Part shown: in pieces, positions 44,012-54,346 of the stretch
How the letters are laid out: each line of letters opens with the position of its first letter
How positions within the stretch are numbered: position 1 is the stretch's first letter
From: Liquorilactobacillus nagelii DSM 13675
GTDB taxonomy: Bacteria; Bacillota; Bacilli; Lactobacillales; Lactobacillaceae
Assembly: GCF_019444005.1 (NCBI RefSeq)
Contig: NZ_CP049304.1
Span: forward strand, 2,232,001-2,296,000
Length of the DNA: 64,000 bases
Reading direction: 5' to 3'
Notes under the pieces: generated by a model
The model's database searches: none
Told to the model about the DNA's origin: nothing
Seen by the model: the letters and a program-made list of their open reading frames with translations, nothing else
Made by a program: the position numbers and the translations under genes

Positions 44012-44872
44012 ATGGAGATGAAAATTTTGAGTAGAAGCTTGTGTTTGATTGCTGATGTTCATGGAAATGCATCAGCTTTGGAAGCTGTTTTAAAAGATGC
44101 TGCAAAGGCAGGTTGTACTGATTATCTATCAGTTGGAGATATTGTCAAGCGGGGGCCCCGACCACAGGAATGTGTTGATTTACTGAGACAAGTCAAAACA
44201 AAATCTTGGGTAATGGGTAATCATGAAAAAACGTACCATGACATGTTGGCTGATCATGATCCTCATACGCAAGGAGCCAAGAGAATCATGGAAATAATCT
44301 TAAATGCTTACGATTATTTTTATTTAAATGATTTAACTTATCAATGGCTAGCAAACTTACCGTATTTGCAAATTTGTCAATTTGAGGGCCTTAAAATTGC
44401 AATCATGCATGCTTTGCCCAATAAACCTTGGGGAAATGAAACCAATCCTCGGAGTGACCAAGAAAACTTTGATCAAATGCTGAAAAAGTCAGCGGCAGAT
44501 TTGGCAGTCTATGGTCATACACATAAACAGTTAATGCGTTATTCTACTCAAGATCGGTTGGTAATTAATCCCGGTTCGGTAGGAATGCCAACAACGAGTG
44601 GAACATGGCAGCATAATAACTTAGCGCAATATACCATTTTAAGGTTAACGGGTGCTGATGTCTTAGAGATCGACTTTAGAAGAGTGGCTTATGATATTCA
44701 ATCCGAAATTATGACTGCTTGTGAAAGAAATCTGCCATATGGAGATCTCTACTGTGATTTATTACGTACTGGTGAGTACACTTATTCAGTTGAACGGATT
44801 GAAGAATACAATCAGCGGTATCAATATGATTCAATTACAAATTTCAAGGAATATTTTGCTTGGAAAAAGTGA
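44012..44872 (+). CDS. Calcineurin-type metallophosphoesterase
   Basis: A 286-residue phosphoesterase. The five metal-binding motifs are complete: ADVHGN (residues 14-19), GDIVKRGP, MGNHE, the MHAL strand and YGHTH. Relatives of this length include bis-nucleoside tetraphosphatases and YfcE-like phosphodiesterases. The ATG at 44012 follows AAAGGATTTTTAGGC; other starts within the next 15 bases cannot be excluded. It precedes two MutS-family ATPase genes in the same direction, with a terminator-like element between. The substrate is not predictable, and a nucleotide or nucleic acid end is only suggested by the neighbours. Confidence 0.82.
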   Translation: MEMKILSRSLCLIADVHGNASALEAVLKDAAKAGCTDYLSVGDIVKRGPRPQECVDLLRQVKTKSWVMGNHEKTYHDMLADHDPHTQGAKRIMEIILNAYDYFYLNDLTYQWLANLPYLQICQFEGLKIAIMHALPNKPWGNETNPRSDQENFDQMLKKSAADLAVYGHTHKQLMRYSTQDRLVINPGSVGMPTTSGTWQHNNLAQYTILRLTGADVLEIDFRRVAYDIQSEIMTACERNLPYGDLYCDLLRTGEYTYSVERIEEYNQRYQYDSITNFKEYFAWKK

Positions 44873-44931
44873 TGGTGTTCACTTAAAAAAAGATGATGAC
44901 ACCTAGGCTAGAATTAGTCTGGGTGTCTTTT
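44869..44931 (+). promoter_or_regulatory. Leader/terminator element 2 (before the MutS-like pair)
   Basis: GTGATGGTGTTCAC recurs at 44869-44882, overlapping the phosphoesterase stop and opening the reading MVFT-stop. A 13-bp stem (44898-44910 with 44915-44927) plus TTTT follows, directly ahead of the next ribosome site. GGTGTT can pair with the left arm (GACACC). This copies the order of element 1. Confidence 0.6.
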
Positions 44932-44947
44932 AATTGAGGTGAAAGAG

Positions 44948-46480
44948 ATGGCTAATAGTATTTTATTTTTAAACCCGAACCAGCGACCGCAAACATTATT
45001 AAAAACAGAAGCTTTCTATAAGGATTTAAACTTGCTTTCTTTGTTTAAACAAATTCAGAAAAAAACTGGTTATCGACTGGAACCTTTCTGTTACCAGCCA
45101 CTAAATAATGAAAAAGAAATTAGATATCGGCAGCAGACTTTTCGTGATTTGCAAGTAACAAAAAATTTTAAATTATTTGCTGATTTAGTTAATGAGATTA
45201 AGCAGATTAATTATAGTTTAGAAGGATTACAGCGAATAGAGCCCTTGGAATATCGGCAACAACAGTTGCTTTTATTATTGTCGCGACAAGAACAAGTGGT
45301 GAAAAGTTTTGTTCAACAAGCAGCCCAAGTTAAATTACTTTCACCCGGCCTACGACGGTTTTTAAGCGGACTGAAAGTTTACTTAGCTGCCGAGACAACG
45401 AAAGAGTTGCAGGGACGATTGGAACAATTGAATGCACAGCTAGCAAGTATTACTTATCGTTTGATTGTCAAAGGACGGTTAGTAAAAATTCAAAAAAATC
45501 CTGAAACGACACAATCGATGAGAGAAGTTTTTGAGAAGAATTTTCAAGGTTTATTTGAAACAACGAGAGACATTGATAAGGCAGTGAAGATAGATCCAGT
45601 GGAACATGAATTTGGATTAAATAATGTTCAGTCGCAGATTTTTAGATTATTACCGCAACTTTATCCGCAAGAGTTCAAACTGTTAGCAGATTTTTACCAC
45701 CGCTATCTGCACTATGCGATTCCTGAGCTAAATCAAGTCTGCCGAGAACTTGAATTTTACTTGGCTTGGATAGCAGTTGAGAGCCAACTTAGTCAGCACC
45801 AAGTAAGCTTTTGTTTGCCACAAATTAAGCAAACGGGAGCGGAACAAGTTAAGGCTAGTTTTGACTTTGAACTAGCGGCAACAAGTTGTCATAAAGAGGA
45901 ATTCAAGCTAGTAACGAATGATTATTATTTGCCAGAAAAGAAATCATTTTTAATTATTTCAGGGCCTAATCAAGGGGGAAAAACAACTTATGCGAGAATG
46001 GCGGGGATTAATTATTATTTGACAGCCTTGGGAATTGCCATTCCCGGAGAAAAGGCCAGCTTAAAATTACGTCCTAAGTTGCTAACGCATTTTGAACGAG
46101 AAGAAACAGCAGCTAAATTAACTGGATTATTGGCAGCTGATGTTGAACGGATTCATCAAATAATTACGGTAGCAGAACAACGAAGCTTTGTTATTTTGAA
46201 TGAATTGTTTTCTTCAACAGCAGCTAAAGATGCGGCAGTCTTGGGGAAGAAGGTTTTAGCTTTGTTGCAAGCTAAAAAAGCTGCAGGAATATATGTGACC
46301 TTTTTGGAAGAACTTGGGCAACAGCCAGCAACAGTTACGTTGATGAGTCAGGTAAATCAAAAAGCAGAGCGGAGTTTTAAAATAATTCCGGCCCCGCTTG
46401 ATAATCAGGTATATGCTGATTTGTTGCTTGAGAAATATAATTTGACAATTGCGGCAATTGAAAGGAGTTTGAAAAAATGA
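44948..46480 (+). CDS. MutS-family ATPase 1 (no mismatch-recognition domain)
   Basis: A 510-residue protein with the MutS core/lever helices (residues 20-340) and a C-terminal MutS ATPase domain: Walker A GPNQGGKTT near residue 345, LKLRPKLLTHF, the DVERIHQII helix and the Walker B strand SFVILNELFSSTA. The N-terminal mismatch-binding domain of MutS1 and the Smr nuclease of MutS2 are both missing, so it is neither. Lactobacilli carry such MutS-related proteins of unknown job. GAGGTGAAAGAG precedes the ATG. Its end overlaps the next gene by four bases (ATGA), which suggests equal amounts of two partners. Confidence 0.8.
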   Translation: MANSILFLNPNQRPQTLLKTEAFYKDLNLLSLFKQIQKKTGYRLEPFCYQPLNNEKEIRYRQQTFRDLQVTKNFKLFADLVNEIKQINYSLEGLQRIEPLEYRQQQLLLLLSRQEQVVKSFVQQAAQVKLLSPGLRRFLSGLKVYLAAETTKELQGRLEQLNAQLASITYRLIVKGRLVKIQKNPETTQSMREVFEKNFQGLFETTRDIDKAVKIDPVEHEFGLNNVQSQIFRLLPQLYPQEFKLLADFYHRYLHYAIPELNQVCRELEFYLAWIAVESQLSQHQVSFCLPQIKQTGAEQVKASFDFELAATSCHKEEFKLVTNDYYLPEKKSFLIISGPNQGGKTTYARMAGINYYLTALGIAIPGEKASLKLRPKLLTHFEREETAAKLTGLLAADVERIHQIITVAEQRSFVILNELFSSTAAKDAAVLGKKVLALLQAKKAAGIYVTFLEELGQQPATVTLMSQVNQKAERSFKIIPAPLDNQVYADLLLEKYNLTIAAIERSLKK

Positions 46481-47970
46481 AAGTTCAATTAATCGACTTG
46501 ACTGATTCATTTGCAGTGCCGTTTAAAATGACTTCGACACAACAGCTAACTTATCAAGACTTGGAATTAGAGCCGGTTCTTTCAACTATGGCTAAAAATG
46601 ATGAGCAGATCCAACAAGCTGTTTTAACTGGCTGGTTTTTATCGGTTCTCGACGAATCGCAGCTTAGGTATCGGCAGGCGGCCATTCGGGATGCACTAAG
46701 AAATGCTGAGATTATTTCAGCATTGTACCAACTTAGTGAGACCACGATTCTACAAGTCATTGATGAGGGCTGGGGATTGTTAATCGGGTCAGCGTCATAT
46801 CAAGTTTCTAGCAAAGCAAATTTAATTAAGGTTTTCCTACAAGCTATTAAACAAATTAAAGAACAGGCAGCTAATCGATGGGAATCAAAGGCTTTTAAGC
46901 AATTTTTTCAACGACTAGAGCAGACATTTTCTCCAGAAAAGTTAAATCAGATGAATCGAGTGATTTCCAGTCTGGAAGCTTATTCACCTAGTTATGCTTT
47001 TTCGACTAGTTTATTGGCTGGATTGCAAGGCAATATGGCAGAACTTGATTATTATGCAAAGCAAAATCGAGCTGCGGAAATTTTTCGGGATGTTCAGACA
47101 CATTTGAGTAGTAAATTTGTTAGTTTTGTAGTTGGTGACCGCGACGATAATAGTTCGCAAGCATTGGGGCGGTATGAGAATCGAGCAATGTGGAGTTTAG
47201 CAACTGAGGTCAGCAATACCTTTTTTGAATTGCGACATTTTTTCAATGAATTACGGGCACAATTAGCATTTATGCAAGGCGTAATTAATTTGAAGCGGAC
47301 GTTACCAGCAAAAACTCCGACAACATTTGCAGAATATTCAACTGAAATTAAAATAACAGATTTGCGCAATGTGGTTTTATTGCTTAATCATTCTGCTGAA
47401 CAGGTGATTGGAAATAGTTTTATTAGTAATGAACGGCCTTTGTGGATTATCTCTGGAGCCAATCAGGGTGGCAAGACAACCACTTTACGCAGCTTAGGGC
47501 AGGCGCAACTGATGGGTCAAAGTGGAATGTTGGTTACTGCACAAAGCTTTAATTGTAAGCACTTTAGACAGGTGGTAACTCACTTTAAGCGTGAGGAAGA
47601 TACTCAATTGAGTGCTGGAAAATTGGCTGAAGAATTGCAACGAATGCAGTTAATTATTGCTGATTTGCATCAACCAGCCATGGTTTTGATGAATGAGTCT
47701 TTCTCATCTACTAATGAACATGAAGGTTCAATTATTAGTTCTCAAATCATGGCTGGATTAGTCAATAGCGGGGTAACGTTAATTGCTGTAACCCATCAAT
47801 ATGAATTTTCCCAGATGATTGCCAACTATTCAAAGATTAAACCGCTTTATTTTCGAGCTGAGCGACGAACTGATGGCCAACGCAGCTTTAAAATTGTTCC
47901 AGGGCAGCCACGCGAAACGAGTTACGGAATTGACATTTTTAATCGTTTTTTTAGTTCACCAACAAGTTGA
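46477..47970 (+). CDS. MutS-family ATPase 2, partner of ATPase 1
   Basis: A 497-residue paralogue with the same lever plus ATPase plan: Walker A GANQGGKTTT near residue 328, VVTHFKREEDTQLSAGKLAE, Walker B PAMVLMNESFSSTNEHEG and the C-terminal strand ERRTDGQRSFKIVPGQPRET. The N-terminal half is helical and shares little with ATPase 1. Translational coupling and paralogy suggest a heterodimer like MutS complexes. No mismatch domain or nuclease is present, so the action on DNA is open. AAAGGAG precedes the ATG. Confidence 0.8.
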   Translation: MKVQLIDLTDSFAVPFKMTSTQQLTYQDLELEPVLSTMAKNDEQIQQAVLTGWFLSVLDESQLRYRQAAIRDALRNAEIISALYQLSETTILQVIDEGWGLLIGSASYQVSSKANLIKVFLQAIKQIKEQAANRWESKAFKQFFQRLEQTFSPEKLNQMNRVISSLEAYSPSYAFSTSLLAGLQGNMAELDYYAKQNRAAEIFRDVQTHLSSKFVSFVVGDRDDNSSQALGRYENRAMWSLATEVSNTFFELRHFFNELRAQLAFMQGVINLKRTLPAKTPTTFAEYSTEIKITDLRNVVLLLNHSAEQVIGNSFISNERPLWIISGANQGGKTTTLRSLGQAQLMGQSGMLVTAQSFNCKHFRQVVTHFKREEDTQLSAGKLAEELQRMQLIIADLHQPAMVLMNESFSSTNEHEGSIISSQIMAGLVNSGVTLIAVTHQYEFSQMIANYSKIKPLYFRAERRTDGQRSFKIVPGQPRETSYGIDIFNRFFSSPTS

Positions 47971-47988
47971 GTGAATGGGTAGGTGGTA

Positions 47989-48078
47989 ATGATGAGAGGA
48001 TCCATTAAAGTTTACAAGAAAAAGATTTTTAAATGGTATTTAGAATTTTTGATTATAAAAATGTTGTTGTTTTACTAA
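47989..48078 (+). CDS. Possible 29-residue basic peptide
   Basis: ATG 47989 behind GGTAGGTGG opens MMRGSIKVYKKKIFKWYLEF followed by LIIKMLLFY. It is basic and amphipathic or membrane-seeking. It may be the last gene of the MutS-like operon or a chance ORF. Confidence 0.25.
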   Translation: MMRGSIKVYKKKIFKWYLEFLIIKMLLFY

Positions 48079-48217
48079 GCTAATAGCTTCTAAAGCTCAA
48101 GCTGAACTGAAATTAATCGAAGTCTGTTATACTTAACTTGCTGAAGCTAACGCAATTAATTGTTGTCGTTTTTTTAAAGCAGTTTCGAATAGTATTAAGA
48201 TTAAGGAGAGCTAACCT

Positions 48218-48724
48218 ATGCTATATCGCAAAAAATATAACTCGATTCTAGGTGAGATTACCTTATTGGGGGATGAAAGCTATCTCTATGGTGTCTGGTT
48301 TGAACGACAACAACATTTTGGTGCTGGATATAAAATGGACGAGATTAAGACAGGTGAGACCAAATCACTTCAACAAGGTACAAATTGGCTGGATCAATAT
48401 TTTGCCGGTGAACAGCCATCGACTAATGATTTGCCATTAAAACCGGAAGTGACGGCTTTTCGGAGACGAGTTTTAGCAATTTTGCAGACAATTCCTTATG
48501 GTGAGCGAATTAGCTATAAAACAATTTCTGATCTACTTCAAACAGACAAAATTTCACCGCACAATTTATCACGAGCAGTTGGCGGAGCGGTGGGTCATAA
48601 TCCAATTTCAATTATCATTCCCTGTCATCGTGTGATTGGCAGTAACGGAGCCTTAACTGGTTATGCCGGCGGGATTGAGCGGAAAGAGTTTCTGTTGCAA
48701 TTAGAACGAAAAATCAAGTCGTAG
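48218..48724 (+). CDS. ogt: Methylated-DNA-protein cysteine methyltransferase
   Basis: A 168-residue suicide repair enzyme for O6-alkylguanine. The C-terminal domain has the active-site IIPCHRVIGSNGALTGYAGG (Cys-His), the helix-turn-helix IPYGERISYKTISDLL and AVGGAVGHNP. The N-terminal ribonuclease-like domain is short. AAGGAGAG precedes the ATG; TGTTATACT (extended -10) lies upstream. The MagIII-like gene follows after 30 bases, so two alkylation-repair genes share a transcript. Confidence 0.92.
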   Translation: MLYRKKYNSILGEITLLGDESYLYGVWFERQQHFGAGYKMDEIKTGETKSLQQGTNWLDQYFAGEQPSTNDLPLKPEVTAFRRRVLAILQTIPYGERISYKTISDLLQTDKISPHNLSRAVGGAVGHNPISIIIPCHRVIGSNGALTGYAGGIERKEFLLQLERKIKS

Positions 48725-48754
48725 AGGTAAATGATGTAGCTGGTGATACAGTAG

Positions 48755-49411
48755 ATGGCAAAAGTAAATGTAAATAAATTATATAATCGATTGTTGGCAA
48801 AGATGGGTCCACAAGGTTGGTGGCCAGCTGACACTAAACCAGAGATTGTCGTAGGAGCTATCTTGGTGCAAAATACAAATTGGAAAAATGTTGAAAAATC
48901 GTTAACTAATTTACGAAAAGCGACTGCCTTCGATCCTACTGCAATTAGTCGATTAACACTTGAAAATTTAGAGCAATTAATTAAACCAAGTGGATTTTTT
49001 ACTAGTAAAGCGCGAGCAATCCATGAAACTTGTCAATTTTTCAATGAGTTTCAATGGGATTATCCACTAATAGTTAAGCAGTATGGCAAGCAACTACGTA
49101 AACGATTGTTGGATATACCGGGAATTGGTCCTGAGAGTGCAGATGTATTTTTGGTATATGTCTTTGATTTGCCAGTATTTATTGCTGATAAGTATGCTCG
49201 GAGACTTTTTGGCTTTTTACTAGGGCAATCATATGCTAATTACCAAGCACTAAAAAATAGTGTTAGTTTACCAGCCAATTTTTCACGGCTTGAAGCCAAA
49301 GAGTTGCATGGTTTAATTGACGAGTTCGGTAAAACGTATCTGAAAAATGAAGCAACATTCCAAAAAAGTTTTTTAGCATGTCAAATAACTGAACTTGTCG
49401 ATAATAATTGA
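48755..49411 (+). CDS. Endonuclease III-related glycosylase, MagIII-like
   Basis: A 218-residue HhH-GPD protein. The hairpin-helix-hairpin is LLDIPGIGPESADVFLVYVF and the catalytic Asp lies in VFIADKYARR. Endonuclease III has Lys after GIG (GVGRKTA); here it is PES, so lyase activity is unlikely. The C-terminal iron-sulfur cysteines are missing. Both features match COG2231 proteins such as the 3-methyladenine glycosylase MagIII. It is cotranscribed with ogt; the window also holds tag, so 3-methyladenine removal may be doubly covered. Confidence 0.8.
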   Translation: MAKVNVNKLYNRLLAKMGPQGWWPADTKPEIVVGAILVQNTNWKNVEKSLTNLRKATAFDPTAISRLTLENLEQLIKPSGFFTSKARAIHETCQFFNEFQWDYPLIVKQYGKQLRKRLLDIPGIGPESADVFLVYVFDLPVFIADKYARRLFGFLLGQSYANYQALKNSVSLPANFSRLEAKELHGLIDEFGKTYLKNEATFQKSFLACQITELVDNN

Positions 49412-49421
49412 ATATAGCTAA

Positions 49422-49463
49422 AAAGGTAGCTCAATAAGCCAAAAAGTTTATTGAGCTACCTTT
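49422..49463. terminator. Bidirectional terminator
   Basis: AAAGGTAGCTCAATAA pairs perfectly with TTATTGAGCTACCTTT, flanked by A and T runs. It separates the repair genes from the convergent cupin gene. Confidence 0.85.
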
Positions 49464-49527
49464 CATGTTTTTAAAAAATTAATTTAAGAGAAGCTAAATT
49501 AGCATCGTCAAAAAAGATTTCATGACT

Positions 49528-49977
49528 TTATTCACCGGTGCCCTCTAGTGGGCCTTCCTGCTGAATCGCGTCATCTTTGGTCTTTTCATCAGTTCCCTTG
49601 GCGTGTTTTACTGGAGAATAAATTGAGAAGACTTTCATAGTTTTATTACCAGCGTTAATTACATTGTGCCAAGTATTATCTGGAATAATTACTGCTTCAC
49701 CAGGATGAATCTCACGGTCAATCGTCAATTTGTTTTTATCTTTGCCCATTTGAACGTGACCCACACCGTCTACTAAATAAATGAATTGGTCATTGCCATG
49801 GTGAATTTCCATTCCGATATCCCCACCACCAGCTGGAATTGCCATCAAAGTGACTTGAAAATGATCACCCGTCCACAAAGTAGTTCGATAATTGTCATTA
49901 GCTAAGGCAGCGGCCTTTAAATCTGGAGCGAATGGTTGTGGGCCATAATCTTTAAGTTCTAAGTGCTTTTCAGTCAT
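49528..49977 (-). CDS. Cupin-domain protein
   Basis: A 149-residue single-domain cupin. Motif 1 is GMEIHHGNDQFIYLVDGVGH with the metal His residues and Glu replaced by Asp/Gln; motif 2 is PGEAVIIPDNTWHNVINAG. The acidic tail (KGTDEKTKDDAIQQEGPLEG) is typical of lactobacillal relatives. The role is unknown: metal-dependent isomerase, dioxygenase or sensor. It stands alone, with GGAAGCAG upstream of the ATG. Confidence 0.75.
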   Translation of the reverse strand: MTEKHLELKDYGPQPFAPDLKAAALANDNYRTTLWTGDHFQVTLMAIPAGGGDIGMEIHHGNDQFIYLVDGVGHVQMGKDKNKLTIDREIHPGEAVIIPDNTWHNVINAGNKTMKVFSIYSPVKHAKGTDEKTKDDAIQQEGPLEGTGE

Positions 49978-50072
49978 TTTACTGCTTCCTTTCTATACAA
50001 ATTAAGTATAACACATTATTTGAGATGAACCATAAAAAATGTTTTGGCTAACCTAAAAATAAAAAATGTTAA

Positions 50073-50165
50073 AAAAAACTCAATGATATTGTAGTGATTT
50101 CCAAGAGATATATTTGCTGATAACTCTTGGAGGTCAGTTTAATACTACATCATTGAGTTTCTTTA
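50073..50165 (-). terminator. Long hairpin terminator of the lipoprotein gene
   Basis: AAACTCAATGAT pairs with the far ATCATTGAGTTT, with a second CCAAGAG/CTCTTGG stem inside. On the minus strand it ends GAGTTTTTTTT. A stem of this size could also be a small RNA. Confidence 0.7.
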
Positions 50166-50174
50166 AATTTAAAC

Positions 50175-50708
50175 TTACCAATGTTGGACAACGGTTCCGT
50201 TTGGCAGAACATAATAACCAGCTGCTGGTGTAACTGAATTATTCGGATAAACTTCAATATAAAAAACAGTTTGACCATTGTAAGTCGTTGTACCATTATC
50301 TAAATATTGTGCTTTTGGGTATTTTGTTTGTAATTGTTGACTTAAAACATTGATTGCTGCTGTTCCATTGGTCACACTACTAGAACTACTGGTCTGTGAA
50401 CTAGCTGTTTGTGAAGCACTATTACTTGTTTGACTAGAACTTTGAGAAGCGCTACTGCTAGAAGTTGTTGCTGTCGTAGCAGTTGTACTTGAAGTTGTTG
50501 CTGCTGAATCGGAGCTTTGAGCAGCTGAACTAGTTGACTGAGCGGTACTGGTAGAAGATTTATGACTGGATTTTTTGGTTGACTGAACTTTTTCAGTGGT
50601 TGAACTTTTTTCACTGCTTGCTGAGCTGCTTTGAGCGTTTGAGCTTCCGCAACCTGCTAATCCTAGAAGTAAAACTCCGGCAATAGTGAAACCCCATATT
50701 TTTTTCAT
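50175..50708 (-). CDS. Ser/Thr-rich lipoprotein
   Basis: A 177-residue lipoprotein. The signal peptide ends with the lipobox LLGLAGCGSS (Cys near 20). A low-complexity Ser/Thr/Ala/Gln linker (residues 23-112) spans the wall, and a small C-terminal domain (INVLSQQLQTKYPKAQYLDN, then VFYIEVYPNNS and AAGYYVLPNGTVVQHW) is the functional part. That domain occurs in many lactobacillal lipoproteins; function unknown. AAAGGGGAG precedes the ATG. It is divergent from the PTS operon. Confidence 0.8.
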   Translation of the reverse strand: MKKIWGFTIAGVLLLGLAGCGSSNAQSSSASSEKSSTTEKVQSTKKSSHKSSTSTAQSTSSAAQSSDSAATTSSTTATTATTSSSSASQSSSQTSNSASQTASSQTSSSSSVTNGTAAINVLSQQLQTKYPKAQYLDNGTTTYNGQTVFYIEVYPNNSVTPAAGYYVLPNGTVVQHW

Positions 50709-50822
50709 AAGAAACTCCCCTTTCGCTACACTACCCTTATTTTATAACAAAATAAGCTGTTTGCACAATTAAGGCAAAGCATTAAACAAATTGAAATTTA
50801 AAATTTCCTCAGGTTTACTTAA

Positions 50823-50840
50823 TTCCTAACCAATTAGGAA
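50823..50840. promoter_or_regulatory. Inverted repeat upstream of the Cel PTS operon
   Basis: TTCCTAA and TTAGGAA flank four bases, 76 bases before the IIB start. It is a candidate site for the LicR-like activator encoded at the end of the operon. Confidence 0.4.
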
Positions 50841-50915
50841 CCAAATGTATTTCAAGAAAATGATAGGGTTTTCTAAAATAAGAATGTAAGGAAATAAAAG
50901 ATGGAGGTCAGGATT

Positions 50916-51227
50916 ATGACAGAAAAAGAATTAAACGTATTGTTGGTGTGTGGAACAGGTGCTTCTAGCGGATTCATGGCAGCTAATATGCGTAAAGCGG
51001 CTAAAAAAGCAGGCTTAACTATCAAAATTCAAGCACGCAGTGAGTCACAGTTAGAAGATATGATTGATGACGTTGATTACTTATTAGTTGGTCCACATTT
51101 GTCCTATAAGGAAGCAGAGTTGCGGGCAACAGCTGACGCGCATCAAGTTAAGATGGGAATTATCCCACAAACGATTTATGGAACTTTAAATGGTAAAGCA
51201 GCACTAGAATTTATGCAAGCGCTGTAA
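50916..51227 (+). CDS. PTS lactose/cellobiose-type EIIB
   Basis: A 103-residue IIB subunit. The phospho-cysteine is in LLVCGTGASSGFMAANMRK (residues 9-27), and DYLLVGPHLSYKEAELR matches the cellobiose branch. It passes phosphate from IIA to the sugar. The ATG at 50916 follows GATGGAGGTCAGG. First gene of the operon IIB-IIC-IIA-glucosidase-regulator. Confidence 0.9.
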   Translation: MTEKELNVLLVCGTGASSGFMAANMRKAAKKAGLTIKIQARSESQLEDMIDDVDYLLVGPHLSYKEAELRATADAHQVKMGIIPQTIYGTLNGKAALEFMQAL

Positions 51228-51243
51228 CAGGGGGGGACTTTTG

Positions 51244-52485
51244 ATGCAAACTAAATTATTAAACTTTATGCAGGAAAAATTTATTCCCAAGGTTAATAAG
51301 ATTACTAATAATGCTTGGATTAAAGGAATTCAGCAATCGATCATTTCGATTTTGCCTTTTATCTTGGTTGGTTCGTTAGTAACACTGATTATGCTTCTTA
51401 ATAATATCAAGTCCAATTTGATTCCGGATTTGAATGATATGAGTACTTTCACTTTTGGCATGTTGGGATTGTTTTTAGCTTTCTTAATTCCATATCACAT
51501 CTTAGAAAATTATAAAAATGAAAAGAAAATCTTAGCCGGCTTTACCGCGTTAGCTTTGTATTTGATGTTAATTAAGCCAACTTTTGTCAGCGATGTCAGT
51601 TATATCAAATTTGAATTAGCGCGTTTTGGTTCTGGCGGGATGTTCTTATCGATTGTTGTCGGTTTGGTAGTTGCAGCAGTGATGTTATTAGCAGCTAAAT
51701 TTTCCTTCTTTAGTGAAGATACCGTTCTGCCAGATTTTATTGTTACTTGGTTTGACTCTTTGATTCCGATTGCTGTTTTGATTTTTATGGGTTGGTTAGG
51801 TTTAACAATTAAGAATGTTGATATTTTCAAATTCATTACTTGGGTCTTTTCGCCATTATCTTTTGTAGGTCAGAGTTATCTTGGCTTTGTCTTAATTGTT
51901 TTCTTATATAGTTTCTTTTATTCTTTTGGAATCAGTACTTGGGCTTTATCACCAATTGTGTATCCAGTAATGTTCAGCGGAATTGCTCAAAATGCTGCTT
52001 TAGTTAGCAAGGGCTTGGCGCCAACTAACATGACAACTTATGAAGTTTTTTATTCCGCTTTTATTGCTGCGGGTGGTTTTGGTTTTACCATCACACTTTC
52101 AATTATGATGATGCTCTTTGCTAAATCACAGCAGTTGAAAACAATTTCGCGAGCAACTTTTCCAGCTGTAATTTTTAACATTAATGAACCACTGGTATTC
52201 GGTGCACCAATTGCATTTAATCCAATTTTGATGGTTCCAATGTGGATTAACGGTTTATTAGTACCACTGATTGCTGGTGCAGCGATGAAATTGAGCATGG
52301 TACCGATTCCGGCTAAAGTATTCCAGTTATGGTACATTCCGTTCCCAATTTCAACTTATTTAACCACGGGGATTAAGGGTGTTATCTTATTTATCCTATT
52401 GTTTGTTATTACTTGGATGGTTTACTTCCCGTTCTTCAAGACTTATGACAAACAGTTATACACTCAAGAACAAGCTAGTAAATAA
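51244..52485 (+). CDS. PTS cellobiose-type EIIC
   Basis: A 413-residue membrane subunit with about ten helices. IQQSIISILPFILVGSLVTL is the first helix, and INEPLVFGAPIAFNPILMVP is the conserved sugar-site loop (NEP). It imports a beta-glucoside such as cellobiose. AGGGGGGGAC precedes the ATG at 51244, 16 bases after the IIB stop. Confidence 0.9.
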   Translation: MQTKLLNFMQEKFIPKVNKITNNAWIKGIQQSIISILPFILVGSLVTLIMLLNNIKSNLIPDLNDMSTFTFGMLGLFLAFLIPYHILENYKNEKKILAGFTALALYLMLIKPTFVSDVSYIKFELARFGSGGMFLSIVVGLVVAAVMLLAAKFSFFSEDTVLPDFIVTWFDSLIPIAVLIFMGWLGLTIKNVDIFKFITWVFSPLSFVGQSYLGFVLIVFLYSFFYSFGISTWALSPIVYPVMFSGIAQNAALVSKGLAPTNMTTYEVFYSAFIAAGGFGFTITLSIMMMLFAKSQQLKTISRATFPAVIFNINEPLVFGAPIAFNPILMVPMWINGLLVPLIAGAAMKLSMVPIPAKVFQLWYIPFPISTYLTTGIKGVILFILLFVITWMVYFPFFKTYDKQLYTQEQASK

Positions 52486-52510
52486 TTTATCATGAAAGGT
52501 GTTAAGAGAG

Positions 52511-54315
<1,805 letters not shown>

Positions 54316-54346
54316 TCTGGTTTAAAAAGTCCAAGGAGTGATTATT

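Noticed and set aside
44721..44906. 61-residue ORF over the phosphoesterase end
   Set aside because: Shadow frame of the phosphoesterase and leader element 2.
50340..50620. Low-complexity repeat
   Set aside because: It encodes the Ser/Thr linker of a lipoprotein.
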